Of a stretch of 64,000 nt of DNA, positions 1-12,039 are shown in pieces. Each line of letters starts with the position of its first letter. Position 1 is the stretch's first letter. The notes under the pieces are model-generated. The model made no database searches and had not been told where the DNA came from. It saw nothing but the letters and a program-made list of their open reading frames with translations. Source of the DNA: Iris pallida (Eukaryota; Streptophyta; Magnoliopsida; Asparagales; Iridaceae); contig JANAVB010005598.1 of assembly GCA_029216955.1 (NCBI GenBank), forward strand, positions 1,313,327-1,377,326, read 5' to 3'. A program made the position numbers and the translations under genes.

Positions 1-2
1 TC

Positions 3-1439
3 GTAAAACCTTTTCCACTACCGTGCAGTCCTTGACTCAGATCGTATTCAAGGTCCAGAATACCTGACAGCTCAACCATCGACAGGTGCTCCTATATCCG
101 CCAGTTTCGATCCAGAGGCTAATGATCAATCAAATGTACCCCCTCAGTGGGTATCTTCGGGGATGGTTCATCACACCTTCCTCGGACGTCAGTTCCTTCG
201 GGTGTTGAGCATCGTACTTTGCCTCAATCACCTGCTCTTAGCTCTACTGAAGAACTATTCGAGATGGTGAGAGATCTACGCGATCACTTCGAAGCAAAAG
301 ACAAGCATGAGGAACGTCAGAAGCTTGGGATCCAACAACCTTATCCTCCTGAATAGAAAAATGTGGTTTATCCTCCCAAATATAAACCACAGTCACTGAT
401 ACCATTTGACGAAAAGAAGTCTCCTCGTCAATATATCACCTATTTCTACTCCATGACGGGGCATCTGCCGAAAGAGGAGGCCATACTCATGAGTCTATTC
501 ATCGGAGCACTGAAGGGACTAGCCTATGACTGGTATTGCAGCCTCCCTGATAACTCCATCTCTTCCTTCGAGGACTTGAAGCGCCTCTTCCTTGCCCGAT
601 TCTATGACGGCGGAAAATATATGACTATGTCTTCTCTTATGGAGATTACTCAGAAAGAGAAGGAGATAGTCCGGGCCTACATCGAGTGATTTCGACAGGC
701 GTGTCTAAGGCTACCTTCTAGCATCCACGAGTCTGTGCTAATGGACTCTTGTAGGAAGAACATGATGTTGGCAGTCAAGCTTTGGGTTGACGCTACCCAA
801 TATATAGACTGGACTGCGTTCATTATCAGCGTCAAAGCCGTCGAATTGAAGGCCCGTGATGCTCGTCTTCTGGGTGTTAGCTTCCCTTCGTTTGAAGACA
901 AGGAAAAACACACCGCCAATAGTAACAACAGTGGGCACGAGCCAAAGAAAAAGCAGGCATTAACTGTGAATACCTCCAAGGGCGTGCGAGCTCCTGTCCA
1001 AAAGCTACCGGCCGTACCAAGACAGAAGAAGGTCTACTCCTTCAGTGACGAAGATACTCTGTAGCTCTTCGAAGTCCTGATGCAAGGCAACAATATCAAG
1101 TTGCCTGATTCTAAGTGCCCCAATGAGGTGGACAGGGTAGGCGACCCGAGGTATTGTCACTACCAACGATTCATCGGGCACCCTACTCGAGACTGCTACA
1201 TACTGAAGAACTACATACAATGCATGATCAATGCGAATGTCCACTCACTTGACTACGAGGACAAGATAGTCTCGACGAACATGGTATCTCTCCAGTTTGG
1301 CACCCTACCACCGACTGAAGCTCAAGTTGGCATCATCCCCATCCCGAAGGCGACAATGGAAGTAACCAACCTTCTACCAACTCGTGACAACGTGAGTAGG
1401 CTGGTGCCACTCACCACGTCTCGGGATGAGATCATATGG
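3..1439 (+). pseudogene. Ty3/gypsy (Tat/Ogre-like) gag remnant
   Basis: This is a decayed capsid/nucleocapsid gene of an LTR retrotransposon. One reading frame (codons starting at multiples of 3) carries gag-like sequence across the whole interval, broken by in-frame stops at 354, 687 and 1062 but without an obvious frameshift. The block 363-880 reads as a Retrotrans_gag domain (motifs DWYCSLP and FEDLKRLFLARFY, then a FRQACLRLPSSIHE stretch). A knuckle-like motif CHYQRFIGHPTRDC lies at 1155-1196, in the CxxH form common in Tat-type plant gypsy gag. The 5' part of gag and the 5' LTR lie left of the window. Coding sequence of the same element resumes at 6735 after a nested insertion. The family call rests on remembered sequence style, so the clade is less certain than gypsy gag itself. 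Confidence 0.8.
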
Positions 1440-2509
1440 TGTGGTAGCCCATGCAGGTCAAGATAAATTGTTTGGTTACTTTACCGTACCAAGCAAGCCT
1501 GCGTATAGGATTAGAAGTCTAGGATCTCATCCACATGCTTGACCTCTTTTCTTGATTTATCTACCGTTTGACTCATCAATTGCATCTTGCTTCCTTCCTT
1601 CCATCCCTATTCTTGTCTTCCCTTCGTGCTTGCTAGAGGTTGACCCTACTAGTTAATTGTCCCAAAACACCATTAGTTTAATTCTTTAATTTGGGTAGAA
1701 TACCTTATGAACTAGCAACCACTTTGGCCTAGTGACCTATATTAGTAAGCTTATTTAGATTCTAGAATCTAGAGGACCTAACCCGTCTAGCCAACCAAGG
1801 ACTTGGACAAGAAGACTATAAGACGACTGTATGACTTAGAATCATTCTACCTTCTTTAAATCTTAATCTCTCGTACCTATGTATTTACCGTTTTGACTAA
1901 TGATGCTAATGTAGCCTAGTTTTTACAAGCTTATTCTTTATCGAGTTTGTTCATGACATATGCTATTGAGCGCTCACTAGCCTATTGTCTAATCAGAACC
2001 GGTGCATGATGGTCTAATCAACCAAGTGCACTTTGGTTCACTTTTGTCTATTACTCTACGTGGATGGGGACATAATTAAACTTGGCCCTTACAATTCCAT
2101 CCACGACTGCCTTGACAATTCTTTTGAAATTATTCGATCGTCTTTGAATCACGTATTTGTATTTGATAACGCCTCCTGCGAACTCTATATTGCTTTCGTC
2201 TTCACCTATTTTTGGAGGACGGAAGCGTTGCGCTAGAAATTCCTCTAGCTATCCTATCACCTAATGACCATTATCACTCGATGTTGCCATATCTTTGTCT
2301 TGAACTACTCGACCTTTCCCTCGACCCTAACTCTACCATTTTGACTTTCTAATCACTTGAATTTAAGAGTGATTACAATCGTCTCTCAATCGTATCCTCA
2401 ACCTAGACTACGACCATATAAACTTCGAACCCTTCTATCTACCGTTGTGCCCTTTCACCCCCTACAAATTCTTAATTTCGAGGTCGAAATTCTTTTAAGT
2501 TGGGTAGGA
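1440..2509 (+). other. Non-coding internal domain of LARD-1
   Basis: About 1.07 kb without gag, protease, reverse transcriptase or integrase motifs. It aligns by eye along its length to 26041-27292 (same leader, same blocks such as AACCGGTGCATGATGGTCT near 1998 and 26593, same 3' end). Short open frames such as 2033-2236 are not conserved as proteins. No TGGTATCAGAGC primer site is present after the left border. Confidence 0.65.
2475..2509 (+). promoter_or_regulatory. Polypurine tract region of LARD-1
   Basis: The sequence TTTCGAGGTCGAAATTC followed by AAGTTGGGTAGGA lies directly before the LTR start TGTAAAACCCC. Del/Tekay elements of plants carry this arrangement (a TTTCGAGGACGAAATT block, then a purine tract, then TGTAA). 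It fixes the + orientation and the LTR start. Confidence 0.7.
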
Positions 2510-3201
2510 TGTAAAACCCCTAAATTTCTACTATTTTTTTTTTATTATTAAATTTGGTACCGATTTAAAATTTTATATTGTACGTCACGTAATCGTATTT
2601 TACGTCGCGCACGAAATTATTTTCTTGCTCGTCGAGTGCGAATATGTGCGAGCGTACATATTTATTGAAAAACATTTTTATTTTATAGTTCAAATAATAT
2701 ATATAATAATTATTGTATTTGTATTTTGCTTAAAGTTGTCTATTGAGATGACCAAAACCTTATTACTTTATTTATTTATTTATTAGTGGTAATTTAGAAA
2801 ACTATTCATTATTCCTTGCATATGAGGTACATTAAATTAAATTTATATATTTTTAGTTTCGAAATTATTAAATATAAATATTTTATTATTCGAAAAGATA
2901 TTTAAAAATAGTTATTATTTTCAAAATTAATATTATTAGTATTTTAGAAAAATATTTTAAAATTATTATGGCATTTAAATCTTGATTTAAATTTATGGAT
3001 TCATTTAAATAGTTAAATATTTGCAATTTGATTTATTCCATTGATTTTAAATCAAGAATTTAATTAGATTCAAATATGATTTGTGTTTGGAAATTGGATT
3101 TATATTTAGATTTGGATTTAAACGATTTTAAATTAAATGGTAAATTATCTACTTGGGTTTTAAATAATCCTAGTTCTTATCTTAATGGAAATTCCCACAT
3201 C

Positions 3202-3209
3202 CTATAAAT
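3202..3209 (+). promoter_or_regulatory. TATA box of LARD-1 LTR
   Basis: CCTATAAATAGG lies about 690 bp into the LTR. The sequence after it (TCCTCCATAAAC, CTCCACAAATTCCTCC, CGTGTC repeats) resembles that after the TATA boxes of LARD-2 at 17186 and 27946. Conserved placement supports a real U3 promoter. Confidence 0.55.
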
Positions 3210-4716
3210 AGGCAGGTACTCCTCCATAAACTTTTATCCTCCACAAATTCCTCCACAAAATTTCCACAACGTGTACGTGCCTCGTGTCAGTGTCCACCTC
3301 TTCCGTGTCAGCCGTGTCGGCCTCGGGTCCGACCCCGGGTGTCTATCCAATAGGTTATTATTTTTACATATACAAATATCAACTCCCATCCAACCACCCT
3401 GGACACAAATCCAGTATTCTCCTGTCGTGTCCGACACCCCGGACACGACAGCCACCTAAAACCCTAATCCTATTCTAATAGCTAGCCGAATCAGACCACT
3501 GTCCCAAACCACCCTCACGGCCACCTCGCCCGGCCGTCCCGACGCAACCATCTCACACCCCATCCCCGTTCCCTCGCCCGAGTTCCCCGCCAACACCACC
3601 ACCAAATCCACCGCCATCAAAACCCATCACCGCCTCATACTCGTCCCGGTGACCCCAGCCATCACCACCGCCATCATCGGCCACTTCCGATTTCCCCTCA
3701 ACTTGTGTCCTGCCACAACCTCACAGCAACACCCACCAAACACGTCGACCACCTCCTTCATCTCGACCCAACCCTTCTGTTACCCATCCTAATCACGCCA
3801 CAGCAACCCCGGACTCCCGGACCACTACCCGCATCCCCATGACCACCGTGGCCGCCCTAGCCACCACCGAAACCCAATCCACACCAGGTAAACCACCACC
3901 ACCACCACACAAGAGGAGGAGAGAAAGGAAACCCTTACCCGACCGTGCGCCGATCCTCCGCCGTGGCAAGTCGGCGACCGGGGTCCTCCTCCCCGCTGCG
4001 CCGGAGCACCAGCGCCTCCGCTGCCTCCTTTGCTGCACTCCGATGTCGCCAAGACTGACCCCTCGAGCCGATCCCTCCACCGCGGATCTGGCGCCGACCG
4101 CCGCTGCCAATATCCCGCCGACGAGCTTCCGCAGCCCCATCCTCTCCGCTCTCCGTAGTCACCATGCACGAAACCCACGCAAACTCCCAGCCCCGCATGC
4201 ACCGACCGGAGCAACACTCCGACGAGCTCCGGATCTGAACCCCTTACTCCGCTCTCCTTCCCATTCTCCACCGCCGGTGACCGCCCTAGGACCTCACCGC
4301 CGCTCCTCTGCGACCATCCTCTCTCCGCCGTTCAAAACCCCTCCGCTCTCCGCCTCCTCCTTGGCGCGCGGCATCTCCGCCGCCAGGCCGACATTCCTCC
4401 GTCGGGACCGCCCATCTTGCCACGGCCGTACCAAGACCCCCTCTCTCCGCCGAACGCCGCCGGCAGATCCCGACCCCCTCTCGTTCTCCCAGACGCCCGC
4501 CCCCATCTCCTCCGTCTCTCTCTCTCTCTCTCCCGTTTCATTTTTTTCCCTTTCGTTTTTTTTTTATTTTTTTATTTTTTATTTTTCCTTAGCCTCTGTT
4601 AAGAGAACAGCAAGCAACTGATATTTTGTTAGTTTTATTTTTTATTATTTTTTTTTCTTTTTTCGTTTTAATGGTGATTTGTTTCTCTTCTCTTTTTTTT
4701 GTAACTTTATTTGAAT

Positions 4717-4748
<32 letters not shown>

Positions 4749-4797
4749 CTATTATTATTCTCATTATTATATTTATTTATCATCATTATTATTACTG

Positions 4798-4838
<41 letters not shown>
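4717..4838. repeat. (TTA)n microsatellite inside LTR
   Basis: Runs of AAT/TTA with a few interruptions (ATTACTATT, CTCATT, TCATCATT), ending in an uninterrupted TTA run of about 45 bp at 4797-4838. Confidence 0.9.
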
Positions 4839-5941
4839 AATTTTGTTGTTGTTTTCCTAATTGGATTATTTTTACCAAGACCTTTGTTATACAGTATGTA
4901 ATATTTGATAAATAATTTAAAATATTATTACTATATCTTTGTTATTGCACTATTAGTACCAATTATTACCTTAGTTGCTTTACTAGCCAAAATAGATAAT
5001 TTCATAAAAACTATTTTTATTAATGGTAACAACAATAGTATAGGCTAAGATATATTGTTGTAAATTTCTATTTACTTAAAGTAAACTCTTTGACAAAACT
5101 ATAGTTTTACAAATATGGATTTTAGCATTTAATAATTTTCTATAATTATTTTGTTTCTCTTAGAATATTATTGGAAAATATAGTTTTCTACCTAAATGTA
5201 TTTCTACAAACTTAAGAGTTTTCTGTGAACACAGTTTCTTTTTATATTTTTGTATTTATCTAAAAACTATTTTTACAAATAAAATATGTTATGAATAGTT
5301 TTCTAAAAACCTCATATATTATTATCCACTTTTCTTTAATTAAATCCTTCTGCCAATGACTATCCTTTTTCCTCATTCCCTCGACCAATTTTGGTCTACC
5401 TTATGTCCACCCTAACTAATTCGTATGTCCTGGACCCAATGGAACCATCCGTGTCATCGTCCGAGATCACCTTGCATAGTTGTTGCACCGAAGTTGCAGA
5501 TCATGCCACCTTGATCATCGCGGCACACCAGGCGCCCTACCAGGCAAGACACCTTGCCTTTACTGTTTAATTCCTTGCTCAATATCATGCATATTTTTAC
5601 TTATTCTAGAAAATATAAATTGTACTTGCAAATTATTATATTTTAGTTGCATATGGCTTAGAGTTAAGGGACCGCCCTTTGTTTGTGTCGCATTCATTGG
5701 CCCGATACTTGTGTATCACGAGTCACGAGTCTCATATAGATCTCGGACGTACGTATCGACTGGCCATCGGTGCGCACATGCCGGGCGATAGGCAATAACT
5801 GCTAAATAGTTATGGTTGTTTAGAAGACTTAGCGACTTAGTAGTTATTAGGAATGTCGTGATGTGGATTCAGCACGAGTAGTTCATGGGGAGGGTGGAGA
5901 CAGTTATTAGGCGCAGGGGCTTTCACATCTTTATTTTATTC

Positions 5942-6209
5942 TGGATGCCATTTGTGACTCAGTCGAGAGACTAGTGGCCGTGCATTTATTTACTTTTCTC
6001 TAGATACCACTAGTGCCTCGGTTGAAACACAAATGTGCCGTGCATTAACTTTTCTCTAGATGCCGTTAGTGACTCACCCAAGAGCTAGTGGCCGTGCATT
6101 TATTTTCTCTGGATGCCCCTTAGTTCTCGCTCGAGTGCTAATGGGCCGTGCATTTACTTTTCTCTAGACGCCACTAGTGCCTTGGTTGAAACGCTAACGT
6201 GCCGTGTTT
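5942..6209. repeat. Minisatellite, about five copies of a 52-60 bp unit, inside LTR
   Basis: Units begin near 5942, 6002, 6058, 6110 and 6166. Each has the form GATGCCnnTAGTGnCTC...GTGGCCGTGCATTTA..TTTTCTCTA. Alternate units are more alike (TGCCTCGGTTGAAAC in units 2 and 5), which suggests the array grew by duplicating larger blocks. Confidence 0.8.
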
Positions 6210-6734
6210 CTAGCTTCTGAAGGCCCTTGTGTGGAACGTTGTCTTCAAATGCATATTCACATAGAATGGTTAAGAACCTTTATTTGTGTAGTCACATATA
6301 TTTTCTGTTGAGCTAACTTTATTCAGTTTACGGCATGATATTATGTGTCTTGTTACGTCCCTCTGAGGACCTGGTTGTCTTGCCAGGTGTGTGCTATTAT
6401 CTTTCGCAGGTATTCTAGCTCTAGCCGTGATCATTGCTTCTCTACGAGGATGATTGCACTTGGATCGTCTTCGCTTCGCTCGCCAAAATCTTTCTTTTGT
6501 TATGTTTTTCTTTTCATCGTTGGTAGTGGATTTGTCTCCGCCCAACTACATGTACCAAATGACAATTTCATGGTTGATTATATGATATCATTTATTCATA
6601 TATTTTTGTGGATGAGAATAGTTATGGTTCTACTGCATTTTACAGCTTATGTATTCATACGAGGCCCATGTATTTCGTATGAATACAGTATGTTCCTAGT
6701 CCTACGTATTTTGGGACTAGGGCGTTACATATGG

Positions 6735-8219
6735 GTTCACCTAGATCTATCTCCGGATCTAACTCAACCGGGGGTACATCCCACCTCCAAAACCAAAGAT
6801 TGGAAGACCAAATCTTGCCAAATGGTCACTTCCTCTCCGGAGGAAGCCTTTCTAGTGCAGACGCGTTCACAGCAGAATGCTCAGCAAGAGGGGTTTTGAC
6901 TAAGGAGACACCTCCCGTCACCACCACCACTGCCCAAAAAGAGGGTTCATCTCAACCTCCGACAGTAGACAAACAAAAGCATAAAGAGGCACATTTCGAC
7001 AAGCCTCTATGAAAAATACTACTTCGGGGTGACCAAACCTCACAACTTCGACATATTGGCGCAGCTCGCCAATACTCTAGCTCGGTTATCGCTATTTGAG
7101 CTTCTCCGACTCTCTAAAGATACTCGGAACGCTCTATGCGAAGCATTGAAAAATGTCGAGTCTTTTATTAGTCAGGTACCGCAGCCCGAAGAGGATCTAC
7201 CGCTTGTCCGCATTGCCATAGTATAGGGGAAATCATCCCCGATATTACTTTCACTCAACAGGACATGCTGCTTAAGAATAATCGGCACAATAGACCATTA
7301 TATTATACAGGGCACATTGGTGCCATCAAGGTGGATCGCATTCAAATTGATCCAGGGTCTTCCCTCAGCATTATCCCTCGAACTCTGCTCCAAACACTGG
7401 GGATACCTATGCACCGGCTGACTGCATCTAACACCACAAGCAGCAGCTTCAATGCCGAAAAAAGTAAACCTTTAGGCAAGATTCGCCTAAAGTGTCACAT
7501 TGGCGACCTCCAGACAGAAGTGATTTGGTACGTCATTAATTCTGACATCAACCAATGTCTTGCTGGGTCGTCCATGGATACACGAGTATATGGTGGTGCC
7601 ATCGACTCTCCACTAATATATGAAGTATGTATCTAGCAATGGCATCGTCAGAACAAAGTTTGCTGATGTCGATTCCTTCAGAGGCATCGATGCATTCTTC
7701 ACTAACGCCAATCTGTACAAATCAATTCACTTAGACGATGAGGCCAATAAAGTTGATGATGAAGAGGAGGCTAAAACTGAGACTGAGGTAGAAGCCATGA
7801 TAGTAACAGAAGCGCCTTTGAAGGTACGGCTCAAAGGAAGACCTCTCCCGGTATCAGCACCGCTCGTAGCCAAGCAACAGGGGAAGGCCCCGGTATCAGC
7901 CCCGCTTGTAGCTAAGCTGCAAGGGAAGGCTCCGTCTTCAGCTCCTTTGGTTGTCAAACTCCCGAGCCGAGCACCGGAACCTATCAGAGTCAGGCTCCCG
8001 AGAAGGTCCCCGAAAACTCCTCCTGCCAAGTCGTCTACTCCGTTGGTCACCAAGATACGACGAAAGGCTCCTGCACCTCCTCCAAAGGCTATCCCTGTTC
8101 TTACAGATAAAGAGCTAGGAGATTATATATCTGCTAACGTCAATGCTCCCTCTTTAGATGATGTAATCCATCGGGACAATATTTCTTATTTTATCAATAA
8201 AATGTTGTCTTTGAATTAA
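6735..8219 (+). pseudogene. Gypsy (Tat/Ogre-like) gag C-terminus and protease remnant
   Basis: Continuation of the element that starts at the left edge. A segment at 7029-7226 reads FDILAQLANTLARLSLFELLR, a block that in this class of plant gypsy elements precedes the protease. At 7265-7636 the aspartic protease-like domain appears: RPLYYTGHIGAIKV, then DPGSSLSIIP (the DxGS site has proline at the second position, as is usual for this clade), then GKIRLKCHIGD. A lysine/proline-rich linker with three near-repeats (VSAPLVAK...GKAP) follows at 7840-8090. The frame changes near 7226, 7265 and 7620, so the gene is dead. Confidence 0.75.
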
Positions 8220-9776
8220 TCTAGTCTTCCACATTGGAATGCCATATATACTTTAGATAATGCCTTAGCATCGTTACAAACACCAGTAACGATCGTCAAT
8301 CATGTAAATCGGGTTGTCCCATACCAAGGAGTTTGTTATATAGTTTCATCCCGGAATAAGGACGAAAAACTCATCATCTTCGGCAAAGTCAAACGTCAAT
8401 ATGTCCTCCCTCCGACCGAGCCAGAACCCGATACTGGTTGAATACAGATATACCGGTACACTAATCAAGCAAAGTATCACATCCAAAATATGGGTTACGA
8501 CTTGAAGAGCAATAAAGGCTTAAATTACGGGAAAGGTCGAAGTATCCCCTTGTGACTACCTATTCCAAAGGGAAAACCTCAAGACTACGACCACTGCACT
8601 CGACGGGGGGTAGGCTACGTCAAGCTTCTGACAATTCCAGAGAGTTTAGAGACTGGGGCGGTCATACACTCTCACTCATCTGACGCATAAACTTGGTACT
8701 CCGACACTAGCATCGGCCCAATCTTCAGGAGGGTGTTGTCCGTCATCATGACGTCTACAAATCATTCAGAAGAAGAAGATAATTAGACATCAGAATTCTT
8801 TAAAGAGGAACTATGGGCTCAATGCCTAGGATCTCAATGGGAACCATACTTCGAACAGCGGGAGCCTCCCACCGAAGACAAAGTTGAACAGATCGACGTA
8901 GGGGATGAATCCTCATCCAAGCCCATCTTCTTCAGTAAAAGCTTAGTAGAAGAAGATGGGGATTCCTTGGTACAACTTATCAGGAAATATATTGACATCT
9001 TCTCCTGGATTTATGAAGATATGCTAGGATTGAACCCACAAGTCGTAATACACAAACTAAACATTCTACCTAATGCTAAGCTGGTTAAGCAGCAACAGTG
9101 ACGCTTCCGCCCTAATATCATGGATGCCATTGAGAAAGAGGTGGATAAAATCATAGATAGTGGGTTCATTCGTAAAGAACATCATTCGAATTGGATAGCC
9201 AATATCGTCCCTGTTACTAAAAAACAAAAAGATTTGGGTCTGCATAGACTTTCGAGACCTCAATTCCGTTGGTCCAAAACATGGGTTTCCTCTCCAATCA
9301 TGGATTTAATGATCGACAACACCTGTGACTTCGAACGCATGTCCTTCATGGATGAGTATTATGGCTACAATCAGATCAAGATGTTTTCTGATGATAAAAA
9401 GCACACATCGTTCAGAACTCCAAAAGGGTTTACTGTTATATAGTAATATCCTTCGGATTAAAGAATGCAGGCCAGCTATGAGCACCATCTTTTGCAAACA
9501 TCTCAGTAAAACGGTCGACTGCTATGTTGATGACATTACGGTCAAGTCGTCGGCGAGGTAATCACCTACAAGATCTGAGGATCGCCTTTAATCTCATGAG
9601 GGCATATCAACTCAAGATGAACCCAACCAAATCCTTCCTCGGGATCTCTAGCGACAAATTCTTTGGCTTCATTTTCACCATAAAGGGTATCCATATCGAC
9701 CCTAATAAAACCAAGGCTACCATTGACATGCGTCCTTCGAAGAACTTGAGAGAACTTCGAGGGCTACGAAGACGTC
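8220..9776 (+). pseudogene. Gypsy (Tat/Ogre-like) reverse transcriptase remnant
   Basis: Stretches typical of the pre-RT and RT of Tat-type elements follow in order: QNMGYDLKSNKGLNYGKG near 8486; a block with IRKYIDIFSWIYEDMLGLNPQ near 8970; MDAIEKEVDKIIDSGFIR at 9120; DEYYGYNQIKMF near 9342; and the active-site box YVDD at about 9522-9533, in another frame. Sequence stops in the NLRELRGL motif just after RT, where a minus-strand Copia LTR begins at 9777. Stops and frameshifts are frequent, and the usual catalytic core is interrupted. RNase H and integrase are not seen. Confidence 0.75.
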
Positions 9777-10207
9777 TGCACTCGTGTCTACACCCGCCCT
9801 TGCGCCTCGCCCATATGTCTAGTGCATGCGACTCGCGTATAAGATGAGCGCACGAGCTCAACAACAGAGGATAAAGCACCATGCTCGGATACTGACGTGC
9901 TAAGTGCAAAGTGTGCCAATAAAGGGCCACTTTGCACCCTTGAGCCCGATCCCGAGTCCGAGTTGCTAGGCCGCTTCGAGGCTTAGCTCCATAGGAAATA
10001 ATCTCATGAGCATGACAAAAAGCATAAATGCTTCTTTGTGGAGTTAGCGTTCTTTTTACTAGGAAAATACCTCTACATAGCACTCATGTGCCTCTCCACA
10101 CCTCATGTACATCACTCAACACAAGCAAAGCTTTATATAGAGATATAATCCATTTATTGTGAGCAATGTGGCACTATCTTTCTAGTCACCAAGGCAAAAC
10201 ACCAATA
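9777..10207 (-). repeat. 3' LTR of minus-strand Copia element B
   Basis: On the minus strand the sequence after the purine-rich ATATGTGGAGAAT starts TATTGGTGTTTTGCC and resembles the start of the Copia LTR at 49661 (TGTTAGTGTTTTTGCC), including a CCACAT..GG block. The first dinucleotide appears mutated from TG to TA. The far end is placed at TGCACTCG on the + strand, where the gypsy reverse transcriptase stops. The 431-bp length and the left border are approximate. Confidence 0.55.
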
Positions 10208-10539
10208 ATTCTCCACATATCTTTATATATATGGGTTGAGCGTTCCCTATAGTGACTGTCCATCATGCATTATGATAGATGTCTCTACGACTTGAATCTT
10301 CCCTTATGGGTTAAATAACAACATGATACAAGAATGGATTTGACCTTAAATTATGTACCATAACTATAATTTTTTTTACTCATATAATGACATCAACTAT
10401 GCTTCTGGTTGCACATTAAAGGCCTTATGCTAGCCTGGATTCAGTGTATGTATCTTGGATGTCTACAAGATTTCACTCAAGAGACGGCCTATATCTCTAT
10501 CCATACACTCTAGGTGAGTTCTTTTAAAGAGTCTTGGCA

Positions 10540-10975
10540 TGAAGCCTTACGTTTCCTTGCGTGCTACGCCGCTATGACACGGCCCAAAGCCAAGACAATG
10601 CATCATATGGTGTCATACAACTGTAGCATGAGGCCCAGTCTATTTGTAGTGCCAAACTACCCAGTATGATGCATTTTGCTTCCTTGTGGTGTTATGTCGC
10701 TCTGACGTAGCTCACGAGGCCGAGACTTTACCCTTTCTAGGTACCTCATATAGTGTCACAACTCTGTAACATGAGATCCAGCATCTTTTTAGTACTGTAT
10801 ACCACTCTTCATTCTATAGTATTAGGCCCTCTTGTCTATGCGCGGTGCTACGCCCCTGTGACTTGGCCCGAAGCCGAGGCTTTATCCTAACTAGGTACCT
10901 CATATAGGGTCACCCCACTGTATCATGGAGTACTACGCTCTTTTATAGTGCTGTGCTACCCGTGCTTCCTATAAA
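10540..10975 (-). repeat. Three diverged copies of a 130-155 bp unit in the Copia B tail
   Basis: Copies start near 10561, 10690 and 10845. Each contains GCTACGCCnCTnTGAC, a GAGGC/AAGCC motif, then CTCATATnGTGTCA and a CTGTAnCATGAG block. The region between RNase H and the 3' LTR has no coding motifs. Confidence 0.7.
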
Positions 10976-11070
10976 GCACGTCGGACATCCCAAATGCCCG
11001 AGAACTCATTAAGGCTTCCAAGCCATCCTCTCACAGGACTTTGTTCTATACAAAGAATAAACGGTAGACT

Positions 11071-11224
11071 CTAGTGGTTATGGGATCATAATCCCGCAGT
11101 ATCCTAAAAGGATTGCCCACTTACAGTGGTTTTGGGTTCGAAATTCCGCAATATCCTAAAGTACTGCCCATTAACAGTGGTTCTGGGTCCGAGATCCCAC
11201 AATATCCAAAGGATTGCCCACTGC
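11071..11224. repeat. Three tandem copies of a 51-52 bp unit
   Basis: Units start near 11072, 11124 and 11175 with AGTGGTTnTGGG, then a TCCGCAATATCCTAAAG-like core and GGATTGCCCACT. The copies are clearly tandem but diverged. They lie between the Copia B RNase H and its 3' LTR. Confidence 0.8.
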
Positions 11225-11339
11225 ACCTGATATTCTTCCATTCAATGATTCTTTTTTGAACTAAAATCTAGATGCCTAGTAGTTTTCTTTTTGAACTAAT
11301 AGTATAAAACTTTATAATAGAATTATAAAGACATAATAT

Positions 11340-11905
11340 CATAGTGTCTTGAAGCCCATTTTGCATGCTGTGTCCTCGACAAGCTGGTGCTTGAGACCTT
11401 AGGTGAAAAAATCTGCCAGATTCTCCTGGATCCGAACATCAACCACGATAATGACTCATCTTTTAATAAGATTATTTATCGCCCTGTGCCTTAGACATAC
11501 GGTCCTCTTCTTGCCATTAAAAAGGACATTTTATGCTATTGCTGCAGTCGCATGGTTGTCGCAGTATATTGGTACCGCTGGTATCTGTACATCAACCATT
11601 GAAAGATCATACATGAGCTTCCGAAGCCATTTTGCTTCATTCGCTGCAGCCACCAGTGCATAGAACTCAGATTCCATAGACGAGTATGACAACATAGTCT
11701 ATTTTTTCGACTTCCATAATATAATAGCTCCATCCATGGAGAAGAGATATCCTCATGTGGATCTTTCACTCTCTACTTTTGAGCACCAGCTTGCATCACT
11801 GAAGCCTTCCACTACTTTTGGATCTTCGTAGTAGTGTAGTGCATACTTCTGTGTCCTCTTAAGATATCTCATTACCCTCTTCAGAACTTTCCAGTACTCA
11901 ATACC
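11340..11905 (-). pseudogene. Copia B RNase H domain
   Basis: On the minus strand the translation shows KYALHYYEDPKVVEGFSDASW, then SERST.GYLFSMDGAIILW, MESEFYALVAAANEAKWLR and YCDNHATAAIA. These are the ordered landmarks of Copia RNase H (SDASW, SxESE, CDN). Stop codons fall at several points (for example after SERST and after ATAAIA), so it is inactive. The reverse transcriptase lies upstream at 12040-12880. Confidence 0.8.
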
Positions 11906-12039
11906 TAGATTGTTCGTGAACTAACTTAGCATCCCTACAGCAAAAGCTATGTTAGGGCTTGTGGCAATGGTTGCATACATCAAACTTTCGATGACGCTTG
12001 AATACTCCGGATGTTTAACGTTTTTCCTTGGATTTGGCT

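Larger units (their letters stand above)
1440..6729 (+). mobile_element. LARD-1: non-coding Tekay-type element lacking its 5' LTR
   Basis: A nested insertion inside the gypsy gag-pol gene. It consists of a non-coding internal domain (1440-2509), a polypurine tract and a long LTR (2510-6729). The 5-bp direct repeat TATGG flanks it exactly (1435-1439 and 6730-6734), so these are the true insertion borders. The 5' LTR is missing: the left border goes straight from the target duplication into TGTGGTAGCCCATGC, which matches leader sequence just downstream of the 5' LTR in LARD-2 (26041 on). The likely cause is a deletion between short TGT repeats after insertion. I see no gag or pol similarity in the internal domain, so it is non-autonomous. 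Confidence 0.75.
2510..6729 (+). repeat. 3' LTR of LARD-1 (4220 bp)
   Basis: Starts TGTAAAACCCC and ends GGGCGTTACA, followed at once by the target duplication. It belongs to the same family as the LTRs at 16535, 27293 and, more distantly, 34738. From 5' to 3' it holds an AT-rich stretch to about 3190, a TATA box at 3202, a C-rich segment 3480-4500, a CT run at about 4504-4530, a TTA microsatellite at 4717, an AT-rich stretch, and a minisatellite at 5942. Open frames in the C-rich part (for example 3839-4621, proline/serine-rich) follow base composition and show no recognisable domain. Confidence 0.75.

Noticed and set aside
3839..4621. 260-codon open frame, proline/serine-rich, + strand
   Set aside because: Lies in the C-rich part of a long LTR, overlaps open frames in other frames, and has no domain; the related LTRs do not keep it open.
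5942..6209. CRISPR-like array
   Set aside because: Diverged tandem minisatellite in a plant LTR with no constant repeat and no spacers; same for 11071-11224 and 15575-15736.
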